From an uncultured Celeribacter sp. (GTDB taxonomy: Bacteria; Pseudomonadota; Alphaproteobacteria; Rhodobacterales; Rhodobacteraceae), in NCBI RefSeq assembly GCF_963676475.1, contig NZ_OY781107.1, forward strand, positions 620,001-684,000: 64,000 nucleotides of DNA, written 5' to 3'. A model generated the notes under the pieces. It searched no databases. It saw nothing but the letters and a program-made list of their open reading frames with translations, and was not told the origin of the DNA. Positions within the stretch are counted from its first letter, which is position 1, and each line of letters starts with the position of its first letter. A program made the translations under genes and the position numbers. Positions 44,176 through 52,869 of this stretch are shown in pieces.

Positions 44176-44249
44176 TCAATCACACAACCGAACCAGAGCC
44201 TCCAATGTTCAAGCCGCTCTGATGTCCCATTTTAGATGACGACAGACAA

Positions 44250-44434
44250 GTTCGGCCAGCAGATCCTCGACATCACGCAGGCTAAGCGAGAAGCGATAAT
44301 ACGCCCGGACCGCGTAGGAAATGATGGAGCGCGGAAAGCGGTGGCCTTTCAGGCGCGGTCCGGAAATCTGACTGATCATCGCACGGAGCTACATAACTGC
44401 CCTGCGGAGGGCAATAACTTGACGATCCCTGACG
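44250..44434 (-). mobile_element. 5' fragment of an IS6-family element
   Basis: These 185 bases match 59026-59210 with only two differences. They contain the outer end of the element, its promoter region and the first 43 codons of the transposase (start ATG complement at 44377-44379). The IS3 right end abuts the truncation point at 44248/44249. The orientation is the same as the longer copy at 58545-59210. Confidence 0.85.
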
Positions 44435-44581
44435 AGTTTCTGGCACGCGGATGAGACGACAGGTCTCAGCCGTGATGGCCACTCCAGAGTTGCACATCAT
44501 AGACAGCTATTGCGACGCACCATCACATGACTATCATACACGACACCTGACAGTATATTTCGGAATAAAGACATAAAGCGC
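44435..44581. other. Promoter region of the SorC-family regulator
   Basis: A 147-base gap between the IS6 fragment and the regulator gene. It contains no gene. The GTTATTTAT motif seen at the two other control regions of this island is not present here, so autoregulation by the same operator is not supported. Confidence 0.4.
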
Positions 44582-45538
44582 ATGGGATCGAACTCTGACA
44601 CGCAAGACCAGATACGCGAAATCGCATGGATGCATTACGTTGGCGGCCTGACTCAGGCGCAAATCGCCACGCGTCGCGGTCTGAGCAAGATGAAAGTCCA
44701 TCGCTTCGTTCAAGCCGCCCATGAACAGGGGCTCGTCAAGATTTTCGTGAACAATGTCCCGACGAATTGCATGGAGCTCGAAAGCCGCCTGATCGAGGAT
44801 TACGGTCTGTCGAGCTGTACCATCGTCCCGGATGTGAACGAACTCCAGACTATGGATATTTCGATGCCTGCCGTCGCCAGCGCCGGGGCGCGGTTCCTGC
44901 ATGGCCGGTTGGAAAACACGGACCAGATGATCCTCGGCATCGGGTCAGGGCGCACCATGTCCGCGATTGTCAAAGCCATGCCCGCGATCAAACGCAAGAA
45001 AGCGGAGTTCATTTCCGTCACTGGCGATTTCGCGGCCCTGAGTGACGCCAACCCGTTCGAAGTCATTCACGCCCTGATCGACAAAACCGAAGGCAAGGGG
45101 TACGCCTTTACCGCGCCCTTGATCGTCGACAGAGAAGCGGACCGCACCCTGTTCCTGCGTCAACGCAGCATCCGAGAATCCTTTGATCGGTTGCGCGACG
45201 CCTCCATGATCATGATAGGGGTCGGGCATGTTGGCCCCGGCTCGTTTTTCCGCTCTTTCGGCCTGATCACCGATGCCGAACAGGGCGACATGATCCGCCA
45301 AGGTGTGGCCGCCGACCTTGCGGGCAATCTGATCGACGATACAGGCGCCTTTATCGACAGCGGCATCGCAAAACGCATGTTGGGGATGGAGCGCGACCTG
45401 ATGCATGACCGAGAAATCGTCGCCGTCTGCGCCGGGATCGAGAAATGGCAAGCGGCCCGTGCGGCGCTGCGCTCGGGCCTGCTCAATGGCTTCATTTCAT
45501 CGTATAGCGTGGCCCAGCGTATTCTCGACGCCGAGTAG
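44582..45538 (+). CDS. SorC/LsrR-family sugar-responsive transcriptional regulator
   Basis: A 318-residue protein with an N-terminal helix-turn-helix (AWMHYVGGLTQAQIATRRGL, then SKMKVHRFVQAAHEQGLVKI) and a C-terminal phosphosugar-binding domain of the SorC type (LGIGSGRTMSAIVKAMPAIK, GVGHVGPGSFFRSFGLITD). Members such as LsrR, SorC and DeoR-like CggR sense sugar phosphates made by the pathway they control. It converges on the aldolase gene with a nine-base gap. It is the only regulator in the island, so it probably governs both transporters and the enzymes. Confidence 0.9.
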   Translation: MGSNSDTQDQIREIAWMHYVGGLTQAQIATRRGLSKMKVHRFVQAAHEQGLVKIFVNNVPTNCMELESRLIEDYGLSSCTIVPDVNELQTMDISMPAVASAGARFLHGRLENTDQMILGIGSGRTMSAIVKAMPAIKRKKAEFISVTGDFAALSDANPFEVIHALIDKTEGKGYAFTAPLIVDREADRTLFLRQRSIRESFDRLRDASMIMIGVGHVGPGSFFRSFGLITDAEQGDMIRQGVAADLAGNLIDDTGAFIDSGIAKRMLGMERDLMHDREIVAVCAGIEKWQAARAALRSGLLNGFISSYSVAQRILDAE

Positions 45539-45547
45539 CGGCCTCTT

Positions 45548-46819
45548 TTAGGCTTTCGGCTTGAGCTTGGCCTGTTCCAGAGACCAATATTCCATGTCGA
45601 ACAGATCACGCTCGTTGAGCGGCGTGAAACGCCCGATCCCTTCAGCGGCCAAGACGATCCGCGCGGTTTGTTCGGCCAGATCGGCGGCCACACCGGCCTC
45701 TTTGGGCGTCCGCCCGATGCCGACAATCCCAAGCCCCCGGATCAGCGCCACACGCGGCAACGGATCGAGCATGGTTTTCGGCTCGTCGGCATGGGGCGCA
45801 TTGCGGTTGAAATAGGCCTCGTACCATGCCGCGAAATCTTTGATCGCCGCGCGCCAGTCTTCGACGCCGAATGTCGCCTCGCCGATGACCGGACGGGGCT
45901 TGATGCGGATGACGTGATCCGGTGTCGCTGTGCCGCGCCCCGTGATCTCCGCCAATCCCTCCAGCGCCAGAAAACGGTCATTCGCATCGCTGAGACGCAA
46001 ATCGAGCGCCAAACTGTCCACAAAAAACCCCCATTCTTTCAAGGCATCCCGCAGCGCCGCAACCGAGGTATGCGCCTCCGGGTCCTGCGCCTTCGTACCG
46101 ACCTCTTCGGGCAACAAAGCCGCGCCTTTCGCGGCAAGATACTCTTCGCACATCGTCGTATAGCGCAGAATGCGCTCGTAAGAGGTGCGGGCATCGTCGC
46201 CAAAGGAGAACAGGCCATGGTTCACCAGAAACTGCCCCGACGTTCCCGCGCCCTCTTGGACATGGATTTGATCCGCCGCGTGCGAGAGTTTGAAACCGGG
46301 CATGACATAGGGCACGATGCTCAGCTCATCGCCGAAAATCTCGCGGGCGCGCTCGGCGGCATCCGGTTGATTGGCAATGGCCAGCGCCGCACAGGAATGG
46401 GTGTGGTCGACGAATTTCGCCGGCAAAAATGCGTGCAGCAACGCCTCCACGGACGGGTTCGGCCCGCTTTGGTCCAACATCTCGCGGCGCAGGAAAGCAA
46501 CCATCTCTTCGTCCGACATCGTCGCCGTCTTGCGGGCCTCTAACAGCGGATCGAGCCACATCGCGGGCAGACCCGGCCCCTCGATGGTCGCCAAATCCCA
46601 GCCGGAGCCCTTCACGTGGATGACATCGTGCTCGATGCCGTTCTTGTCGCGCCGCCGGGTTTTGACCGAGGTGTTACCCCCGCCATGCAGCACCAGATCC
46701 GGCTCCTGCCCGATCAGCTGCGACGTGTAGACCCGCATCGCGAGATCCTGTTCCGCCGGATCATCCCCCGCCGCCCGACGCAAACGCTCTGCTTCCGCTT
46801 CATCCCAAAGAGACTTCAT
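45548..46819 (-). CDS. Class II aldolase, RhaD-type domain without dehydrogenase
   Basis: A 423-residue class II aldolase/adducin protein. HGGGNTSVKTRRRDKNGIEH and VIHVKGSGWDLATIEGPGLP give the phosphate-binding part; metal-binding His residues are in FVDHTHSCAALAIANQPDAA and in LVNHGLFSFGDDA. Sequence order resembles the aldolase half of the bifunctional rhamnulose-1-phosphate aldolase/alcohol dehydrogenase RhaD, but the dehydrogenase half is absent. It probably cleaves a ketose 1-phosphate to dihydroxyacetone phosphate and an aldehyde. AAGGA lies ahead of ATG 46819; upstream starts at 46840 and 46846 overlap the kinase end. Confidence 0.82.
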   Translation of the reverse strand: MKSLWDEAEAERLRRAAGDDPAEQDLAMRVYTSQLIGQEPDLVLHGGGNTSVKTRRRDKNGIEHDVIHVKGSGWDLATIEGPGLPAMWLDPLLEARKTATMSDEEMVAFLRREMLDQSGPNPSVEALLHAFLPAKFVDHTHSCAALAIANQPDAAERAREIFGDELSIVPYVMPGFKLSHAADQIHVQEGAGTSGQFLVNHGLFSFGDDARTSYERILRYTTMCEEYLAAKGAALLPEEVGTKAQDPEAHTSVAALRDALKEWGFFVDSLALDLRLSDANDRFLALEGLAEITGRGTATPDHVIRIKPRPVIGEATFGVEDWRAAIKDFAAWYEAYFNRNAPHADEPKTMLDPLPRVALIRGLGIVGIGRTPKEAGVAADLAEQTARIVLAAEGIGRFTPLNERDLFDMEYWSLEQAKLKPKA

Positions 46820-46842
46820 AATCACATGTCCTTTTTCCATAA

Positions 46843-48411
46843 TCACTGTTTCACACGCGCCCCCGCCGGACGCCAGATCGGCTCCAACCCGGAGGCCTCA
46901 CCAAGATCGCGCACGCCGTCAGTCACCTCAGACCAACGCGCTTTCAACGGCGCATAGAGCGCCATATTGTCCGGATCGGGCACCACGCGGCGTTCGATCG
47001 GGCTGGCCATTGCCGCGACCGCCTCATCCAGCGTCGCAAACAGTCCCGCCCCCACAGCCGCCAACATGGCGCACCCCAGCGCGGTGGTTTCCTTAACCAC
47101 CGGGATCTCAATGTCCCGACCCGTCACATCCGCAATGATCTGCGGCCAAAGCCTGCCCTGACTCGATCCACCCGTGAATTGCAGCGTGTCGTAGCGCTGC
47201 CCCGACAGAGCTTCGAGCGTCTCAAGGTGGTGATTGGCCAGGAAGGCCCCCGCCTCCATGACAGAGCGCGCCACCTGTCCAAGCGCCAGTCCCGGCGCGT
47301 TCAGATCGAGGCCCAGAAAACTCAGAGGCGGCTGTTTCCACGCATCCGACTGCATCGGACAGGCCGTGGCGGCAATCGCACCAGCAGAGCCCGCAGGCGT
47401 ATCTTGCGCCAGCTTTTCGATCAGATCGAAGGCGTCAACCTCGCCGCCAGAAAGCTTTAACAAAGGCTCAAAGAACGCATCCCGAACCCAGCGCAGCGCA
47501 AAGCCGCTCAGAAATCCGATCCCTTCGACCATCCATTCTTCCGGGCGCGCGTGGCACAGCGTGCGCGGCCCGAAAGCCGGATCGACCAGTGGCTGATCCG
47601 ACAGGATCGTCATCTGCCAAAAGCTTCCGCCCACCAAAGTCGCCTGACCGGCCCGACGGCCCAGCCCCAGAAGCGCAAGCTGCGTGTCGCCGCCGCCCGC
47701 GACCACCGGCGTACCGGGGGCCAAACCACAACGCGCGGCGGCCTCTGCGGTGACTTCACCAATCTTGGTCCCGGCTTCGACCACCGGCGGCACGATCTCT
47801 GACGAGAGCCCGATCAATTCGAGCAATTCTTCGGACCAGCCGCGCTGAGAGAGATCGAAAAGCGCACTCGACGAGCCCGCCGTGGGTTCGGTCACATAAG
47901 CGCCGGTCAGCCGGGTCGCCATCCAGTCGGAAATCATCCCGAGGCGATGCACACGCGCGAACACATCAGGTCGATTGTCACGCAGCCAATGCAACCGCGC
48001 AGGCGCCGTGATCGACACCCAATCGCCACCGCGCCGGTAAATCTCATCCGAAATGCCCGCTTCGGTCAGTGCCTCGGCCTGAACCTGCGCGCGCCCATCG
48101 ACATTCGGACAGGCCCAAAGCACCTCGCCCGCATCGTCATAAAGCACGATCCCTTCACGCATCGAGGTCGTCGACACAGCGGCGATCTCCCCGGCGGAGA
48201 TCTCAGCGGCGGCAATCGCCCGGGCAATCACCCGGTCAATCAGCGCACCATTTGGCCCGGTCGTGAAATCCAGACCGCCGGGGACACCCTCCACCGCCGG
48301 ATGCCCCCATTCCTCCTGGGCGCTTCCGACAATCTCACCTCGCGTGTTGTAAATAATCGCGCGCCCGCTGCCAGTGCCGGCATCGACCGCCATCACATAG
48401 GCTGTCTTCAT
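46843..48411 (-). CDS. FGGY-family carbohydrate kinase, LsrK-like
   Basis: A 522-residue sugar kinase. Features shared with the autoinducer-2 kinase LsrK include MAVDAGTGSGRAIIYNTRGE, STTSMREGIVLYDDAG, WACPNVDGRAQ, MISDWMATRLTGAYV, GTPVVAGGGDTQLALLGLG and FTGGSSQGRLWPQIIADVTG. The catalytic Asp is in FGGY motif VDAGTG/ GGGDTQ context. LsrK similarity is strong across the length, but LsrF and LsrG are missing and an aldolase is present, so the substrate may be an unrelated ketose or polyol. AGGGAGGA precedes ATG 48411; the adjacent ATG 48414 is equally placed. Confidence 0.85.
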   Translation of the reverse strand: MKTAYVMAVDAGTGSGRAIIYNTRGEIVGSAQEEWGHPAVEGVPGGLDFTTGPNGALIDRVIARAIAAAEISAGEIAAVSTTSMREGIVLYDDAGEVLWACPNVDGRAQVQAEALTEAGISDEIYRRGGDWVSITAPARLHWLRDNRPDVFARVHRLGMISDWMATRLTGAYVTEPTAGSSSALFDLSQRGWSEELLELIGLSSEIVPPVVEAGTKIGEVTAEAAARCGLAPGTPVVAGGGDTQLALLGLGRRAGQATLVGGSFWQMTILSDQPLVDPAFGPRTLCHARPEEWMVEGIGFLSGFALRWVRDAFFEPLLKLSGGEVDAFDLIEKLAQDTPAGSAGAIAATACPMQSDAWKQPPLSFLGLDLNAPGLALGQVARSVMEAGAFLANHHLETLEALSGQRYDTLQFTGGSSQGRLWPQIIADVTGRDIEIPVVKETTALGCAMLAAVGAGLFATLDEAVAAMASPIERRVVPDPDNMALYAPLKARWSEVTDGVRDLGEASGLEPIWRPAGARVKQ

Positions 48412-48467
48412 CATGTCCTCCCTGACGATGCCTCCCCGCACCGTCTCGAAATGTCTCGCATTCTGCC

Positions 48468-49511
48468 TCAGTTACATGGGTTTCTGAGTTTTTCCCCTTT
48501 CAGAAAGCGCGCCAGATCTTCTGCGATCTGTTCGGCGGCGAATGTCGCCACGCGGCGCGATGCACCGGCAATATGAGGGGTCAGGGTGACATTGGGCAAT
48601 CGCAACAATTCATCGTCTTTTTTAGGCGGCTCCACCTCGAAAGTATCAAGCGCCGCGCCGCCGAGATGTCCGCTGAGCAAAGCCTCGCAAAGTGCTGGTT
48701 GGTCGACCAATTCGCCCCGCGCCGAGTTCACCAGAACCGCGCCTTTTTTCATCTTCGCGATCCGCTCCTCCGAGATGATCCCCATCGTCTCTGGCGTCAC
48801 CCGCGCATGGAGGCTCAGAATATCGGATTGCGCAATCAGATCGTCGATTTCGACCTGTTCGACGCCGTCAATGCCATCCTGCACGGTCAGTTTCGCATAG
48901 GGATCGCAGATCAAGATTCGGCAGCCGAAGGGTTTGAGCAGACGCACCACCCGCTGTCCGATATGGCTGTACCCCAAAAGCCCGACGGTCAGGTCCGACA
49001 ACTCGTCGCCGGTGCGGTCGTAACGGTAGAGATCACCGCGCCAGATGCCTTGGGACAGCCCGGCATGGCCCACGGTGATACGGCGCACATTGGCAAGGAT
49101 CGCCCCGACGGTAAACTCCGCCACGGCGGAGGCGTTGCGGCCGGGGACATTGCACACGGTCACATTGCGGGCGCGGGCCGCTTCCATGTTGATATTGGTC
49201 GGCCCTCCGCGCGAAACACCGATGAATTTGAGGCGCGGTGCTTTTTCCAAAAGCTCTGCAGTCACAGGCGCCAGATGCGTCACCAGAACCTCTGCCTCCG
49301 CCAGCATGGCTTCGAGATCCTTGGGGTTGCCACTGTATTCCTTGATTTCCGTTCCCGCCGGTCCGTCATGCGCAAAGAACGGCACCTCGGGCCATTGCAA
49401 ATCGCGCGTGACCACCTCGCATTCCGCGCCAATCGCATCGCGCACCGCAGTCTCAAAAACCGCCGAGGTGATGAATTGATCACCGATGGCGGCAATCTTG
49501 AGTTTTTCCAT
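48468..49511 (-). CDS. D-2-hydroxyacid dehydrogenase, SerA/PdxB-like
   Basis: A 347-residue NAD-dependent dehydrogenase. The nucleotide-binding turn is VGLLGYSHIGQRVVRLLKPF; catalytic Arg is in VLVNSARGELVDQPAL, Glu in ALDTFEVEPP, and His in VTLTPHIAGASRR. It may reduce or oxidise a 2-keto or 2-hydroxy acid formed from the sugar, for instance after aldol cleavage. ATG 49511 follows GGGAGGA; upstream in-frame codons to 49538 are not conserved. It heads the minus-strand transcript dehydrogenase-kinase-aldolase and is divergent from the MalE-type gene. Confidence 0.88.
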   Translation of the reverse strand: MEKLKIAAIGDQFITSAVFETAVRDAIGAECEVVTRDLQWPEVPFFAHDGPAGTEIKEYSGNPKDLEAMLAEAEVLVTHLAPVTAELLEKAPRLKFIGVSRGGPTNINMEAARARNVTVCNVPGRNASAVAEFTVGAILANVRRITVGHAGLSQGIWRGDLYRYDRTGDELSDLTVGLLGYSHIGQRVVRLLKPFGCRILICDPYAKLTVQDGIDGVEQVEIDDLIAQSDILSLHARVTPETMGIISEERIAKMKKGAVLVNSARGELVDQPALCEALLSGHLGGAALDTFEVEPPKKDDELLRLPNVTLTPHIAGASRRVATFAAEQIAEDLARFLKGEKLRNPCN

Positions 49512-49540
49512 GTCGTCCTCCCATTCCATGTCTTTCACAC

Positions 49541-49587
49541 GTTATAAATAACTTGACTGATATTAATTTCATGTCAAGGTCATTTAT
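49541..49587. promoter_or_regulatory. Divergent promoter/operator with long inverted repeat
   Basis: In the 126-base region between the dehydrogenase and the MalE-type gene: GTTATAAATAAC (49541-49552) overlaps the left arm ATAAATAACTTGAC (49544-49557), which pairs with GTCAAGGTCATTTAT (49573-49587). Both arms carry TTGAC, usable as -35 elements for either direction. The ATAAATAAC/GTTATTTAT motif recurs at 58182-58208. A SorC-family operator is the most likely reading. Confidence 0.5.
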
Positions 49588-49637
49588 GCGGCTGCCGGTC
49601 CGGGAGGAAACAGGGCCCAGCCCAAAGGGAGGAAAAT

Positions 49638-50987
49638 ATGAACAGCAAAATTCAGACGAATAATCGGACAAAACCGCAAAGTACGGGGGCCGCGCTGTCG
49701 CGGCGCCAAGTTTTGGGCGGTGGTATGGGACTGGCCGTCGGCGCCGCTTTGGGCAGTGGCGTGCTATCAGCGCGCGCCTATGCGCAGGCGGGCGAGACCA
49801 TCACCGTGCTGATGTCCCAGCCTCAGGTGGGCGGCGCCCGAATTGTCGCCGCGGCTTTCGAGGCGGAAACCGGCGTGAAGGTGGAGATCGTCCCCGTACC
49901 ACTCGACCAGATTCAGCAGCAACTCACCCTCGACCTGCAATCCGGCGCGAAACGATTCGACGCCTTCGATTATTGGTACATCTCGAAAGGCTCGCTGGTC
50001 GAAACCGGTGTTCTTGAGGACATCACCGACCGGATCGAAGCCGATGCGGACGAAATCATGCCGGAAGATTTCATCGCGACCGTCTACGATCCCTACAGCC
50101 TGTACAATGGGCGTCGCTACGCTCTGCCCTTCGATGGCGACACTCATGCGCTGTTCTACAACACCGAGATTTTCGAGCGAAACGGTCTGACGCCCCCGAA
50201 AACATGGGATGAGGTCATCACCACATCAGAGGCCATCACAAAGGCCGAAAGCGCCAATGGCATCTATGGCATGGCCTTGATGGGCATTCGTGCCCCGCTT
50301 CAGAACATTTCCGTCTTTGCCAACCGCCTTGCCAACTATGGCGGCGAGTTTCTCGATGCGGATGGGCGTCCGGCGCTCGACAGCGACGCCGCGCTCATGG
50401 CGGCCCAAAACCTTGTCGCCACGGTGCCCTCAGCTCTGCCGACACCCGCGGAAACCGGCTTTGATCAGGCGCTCACCGCCTTTGTCGGCGGACGCGCCGC
50501 AATGACCGAAGGCTGGATCGACCTCGGCGCCTATTCCGAAGACAATGAGACCTCGAAGATCGCCGGAAAATGGGACGTGGTGCAATTGCCGGTCGGCGGC
50601 AGCCAGACCGAAAGCCGCGCGCCGCTCAACGCGGGATGGGCGCTTGGCATCGCGGCCTATGGCAGCAAGAAAGATCTGGCCTGGGAGTTCATCAAACTGG
50701 CGTCGTCGGCGCAGATGCATCTCGATTTGCTGACCACCATCGGCTCCGGCATCGATCCGACCCGCATCTCCGCACTGACCAGCCCGGAGTACGAGGCCTT
50801 CAACGCCCGAAGCCAACGGGCCGCGAGCGCCTCGCTCAATGGGGCGATGGCCTGGCCCACCGGACCGCAAGCGCCGCGCATGCTCGAAAGCCTGTCCGAG
50901 CAGCTCGCCATCATGATCTCCGGCGAAAGCACGCCCGAAGAGGCGATGGAGCTGGCGCAGAAAAGCTGGGAACGCCTGCTGCGCTAA
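49638..50987 (+). CDS. Carbohydrate ABC transporter, family 1 substrate-binding protein
   Basis: A 449-residue periplasmic binding protein of the MalE/UgpB type. The N terminus carries a twin-arginine signal (SRRQVLGGGMGLAVGAALGS, ending near SARAYAQA). The mature part shows ITVLMSQPQVGGARIVAAAF, FDAFDYWYISKGSLVETGVL and the hinge YALPFDGDTHALFYNTEIFE. GGGAGGAAAATATG gives a strong start at 49638. It opens the four-gene importer transcribed away from the enzymes. Confidence 0.92.
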   Translation: MNSKIQTNNRTKPQSTGAALSRRQVLGGGMGLAVGAALGSGVLSARAYAQAGETITVLMSQPQVGGARIVAAAFEAETGVKVEIVPVPLDQIQQQLTLDLQSGAKRFDAFDYWYISKGSLVETGVLEDITDRIEADADEIMPEDFIATVYDPYSLYNGRRYALPFDGDTHALFYNTEIFERNGLTPPKTWDEVITTSEAITKAESANGIYGMALMGIRAPLQNISVFANRLANYGGEFLDADGRPALDSDAALMAAQNLVATVPSALPTPAETGFDQALTAFVGGRAAMTEGWIDLGAYSEDNETSKIAGKWDVVQLPVGGSQTESRAPLNAGWALGIAAYGSKKDLAWEFIKLASSAQMHLDLLTTIGSGIDPTRISALTSPEYEAFNARSQRAASASLNGAMAWPTGPQAPRMLESLSEQLAIMISGESTPEEAMELAQKSWERLLR

Positions 50988-51081
50988 GCCCTCTGCGGAC
51001 AGGACCTGCCTCTTGGACGCGCCTCGCGGATGCCGCGCCCAAGAGGTGTAATTTCATGAATGACAACACAGAGGAGGCCCC

Positions 51082-52002
51082 ATGATGGCGACGCCACCGG
51101 CAGCTTCTTTCGGATCAGATCGCGGCGCAAACCAGCGCAAGCGTGCGGAATGGAGCATGACCCTGCCCTTGATGGCCGGGCTTGCGATTTTCGCAGGCTA
51201 CCCTTTGGTGTACCTCGTGCTTCTGGCCTTTTCCCGCTCCGATCTCGGTCAACAGTTTCAGGGCTTTGTGGGCCTCGAAAATTTCGATTGGGCGCTCAGC
51301 GGCACGAATTTTTCGGGCTCCGTGGGCCATGCCATCCTCTTCGCGCTGATCGTATCCTTGGTGCAACTGGCGCTTGGGCTCTACCTAGCGGTGATCTTGA
51401 GCAAGATCGTGCGTGGCGGGCGGTGGCTTCGGACCATCGTGCTTTTGCCGCTGATGACACCGCCAGTGATGGTCGGGATCGCCTGGAAGCTGATCCTCAA
51501 CCCGTCAGGCGGATGGCTGAACGGCATCTTGCTACGCACCGGGCTGATCGACGACCCGATTTCGTTTTTCGGCAACCATGACCTCGCCTTTCCAGCGATC
51601 ATGCTGGCGGACACATGGCAATGGACGCCGCTGATCGTGATCCTGTGCTTTGCGATCCTGCAAGGCGTGCCGCATGACGTGGAAGAGGCCGCCGCCCTCG
51701 ATGGCGCCTATCCGAAACGGATTTTCTGGACCGTCACCCTGCCGATGATCGCGCCTGCGCTGCTCTCCGTCTACCTGCTTCGGGTGATCATGGCGCTCAA
51801 GACCTTCGATCTGGTCTATACGCTCACTTTCGGCGGCCCCGGCAATGCCACCAACATCGCCACGTTCGAGATCTGGAAAACCGCGCTGCGGGAATTCGAT
51901 GTCGGCCTCGCCGCGGCCCAGACGCTGATGTTCGCGATCACCGTTTCTGTCGTCACCCTGCCCATCGTTTTGCTGCACAATCATCTGGAGAAACGTCGAT
52001 GA
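51082..52002 (+). CDS. Carbohydrate ABC transporter permease, MalF/UgpA-type
   Basis: A 306-residue permease with six membrane segments. The coupling motif EEAAALDGAYPKRIFWTVTL-PMIAPAL (EAA loop) is at about residues 200-228. Conserved LPLMTPPVMVGIAWKLILNP precedes it. AGGAGGCCCC lies before ATG 51082; ATG 51085 is also possible. It overlaps the next permease by four bases. Confidence 0.92.
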   Translation: MMATPPAASFGSDRGANQRKRAEWSMTLPLMAGLAIFAGYPLVYLVLLAFSRSDLGQQFQGFVGLENFDWALSGTNFSGSVGHAILFALIVSLVQLALGLYLAVILSKIVRGGRWLRTIVLLPLMTPPVMVGIAWKLILNPSGGWLNGILLRTGLIDDPISFFGNHDLAFPAIMLADTWQWTPLIVILCFAILQGVPHDVEEAAALDGAYPKRIFWTVTLPMIAPALLSVYLLRVIMALKTFDLVYTLTFGGPGNATNIATFEIWKTALREFDVGLAAAQTLMFAITVSVVTLPIVLLHNHLEKRR

Positions 52003-52829
52003 CCGCCTCTGTTCAGGACACCCGCACGGATCGCCTGATCCGGTTCGGCTTTCTGGCCGCGATGCTGATCTTTTTCGCGCTGCCCATCGTCTACCTGTTC
52101 TCGACCTCGTTCAAAACGCCCGACGATGTGTTGCAAGGTCGGCTCCTGCCAGAGGCCGCGACGCTCAAGAATTACCCCAATGCCTTCGCGCATGTCCCGG
52201 TGCTGCGTATGATTTGGAACTCGGTCGCCGTGGCGCTTTTGAGCGGGGTGATCACGCTGGTGATCGCGGTGCCCGCAACCTATGCCACAATCAAACTCGG
52301 CGCCTTTCGCAGGACCGTCCCCAACATCACGCTGGCCTCTTATGCCGCGCCACCGATCATCGCGCTGATCCCGCTGTTCTACCTGTTGCAAACCGCACAG
52401 CTGATGGACAGCATTCCGGGCCTTGCGTTGGTTCACGGGCTGATGAACCTGCCCGTCGCTTTTTGGTTGCTCAAGAGTTTTGTCAGCGACATCCCGGCAG
52501 AGATCGACGAAGCCGCCTGGATCGACGGCGCGGGCTATTGGCACACGCTCTTCGCAGTGATCCTGCCGCTGATTTTTCCCGGCATTCTGGCCACCGCACT
52601 GATCTGTATCATTCTGTCTTACAACGAGTTTCTTTTTGCCTCGGCCCTGACATTCAGCGAAGCGAGCCGCACGATCACGGTCGGCATGTCGCTCTTTCAG
52701 GGCGAGCGATTGGTGAATTTCGGACAGATGGCGGCAGCCTCCTTCACCGGCATGGTGCCGATCTACCTCATCGCATTCTTGTTTCAGAAACATCTCGTCG
52801 GCGGCCTGACACAGGGAAGCATCAAATAG
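51999..52829 (+). CDS. Carbohydrate ABC transporter permease, MalG/UgpE-type
   Basis: A 276-residue permease, second of the pair, with six hydrophobic segments. The EAA loop is EIDEAAWIDGAGYWHTLFAV followed by ILPLIFPGI. The N terminus has FFALPIVYLFSTSFKTPDDV, typical of this subfamily. It starts within the end of the MalF-type gene (ATGA overlap). Confidence 0.93.
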   Translation: MTASVQDTRTDRLIRFGFLAAMLIFFALPIVYLFSTSFKTPDDVLQGRLLPEAATLKNYPNAFAHVPVLRMIWNSVAVALLSGVITLVIAVPATYATIKLGAFRRTVPNITLASYAAPPIIALIPLFYLLQTAQLMDSIPGLALVHGLMNLPVAFWLLKSFVSDIPAEIDEAAWIDGAGYWHTLFAVILPLIFPGILATALICIILSYNEFLFASALTFSEASRTITVGMSLFQGERLVNFGQMAAASFTGMVPIYLIAFLFQKHLVGGLTQGSIK

Positions 52830-52869
52830 CGCGCGCCCTGCGACGCCACCATTCTTGGGAGGAGAACCC

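Larger units (their letters stand above)
42591..44248 (+). mobile_element. IS3-family insertion sequence, inactivated
   Basis: The ends are imperfect inverted repeats: left TGTCTGTCGTCA, right end complement TGTCTGTCGTCA, both followed shortly by GGGACA, giving a 1658-bp element with TG...CA termini. It contains orfA and a broken orfB. No matching target duplication is seen (left flank ACAG, right flank AGTT), and the left flank is a relaxase gene while the right flank is IS6-family DNA, so recombination or deletion followed the insertion. It also carries a 111-bp MITE. Confidence 0.85.

Noticed and set aside
44249..44581. Small open frame at 44236-44454 on the plus strand
   Set aside because: It is antisense to the IS6 transposase fragment and recurs as such at the other IS6 copy, so it is not a gene.
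48573..49547. 324-codon open frame antisense to the D-2-hydroxyacid dehydrogenase
   Set aside because: The His/Arg-rich product has no recognisable fold, whereas the minus strand shows all catalytic residues of a dehydrogenase.
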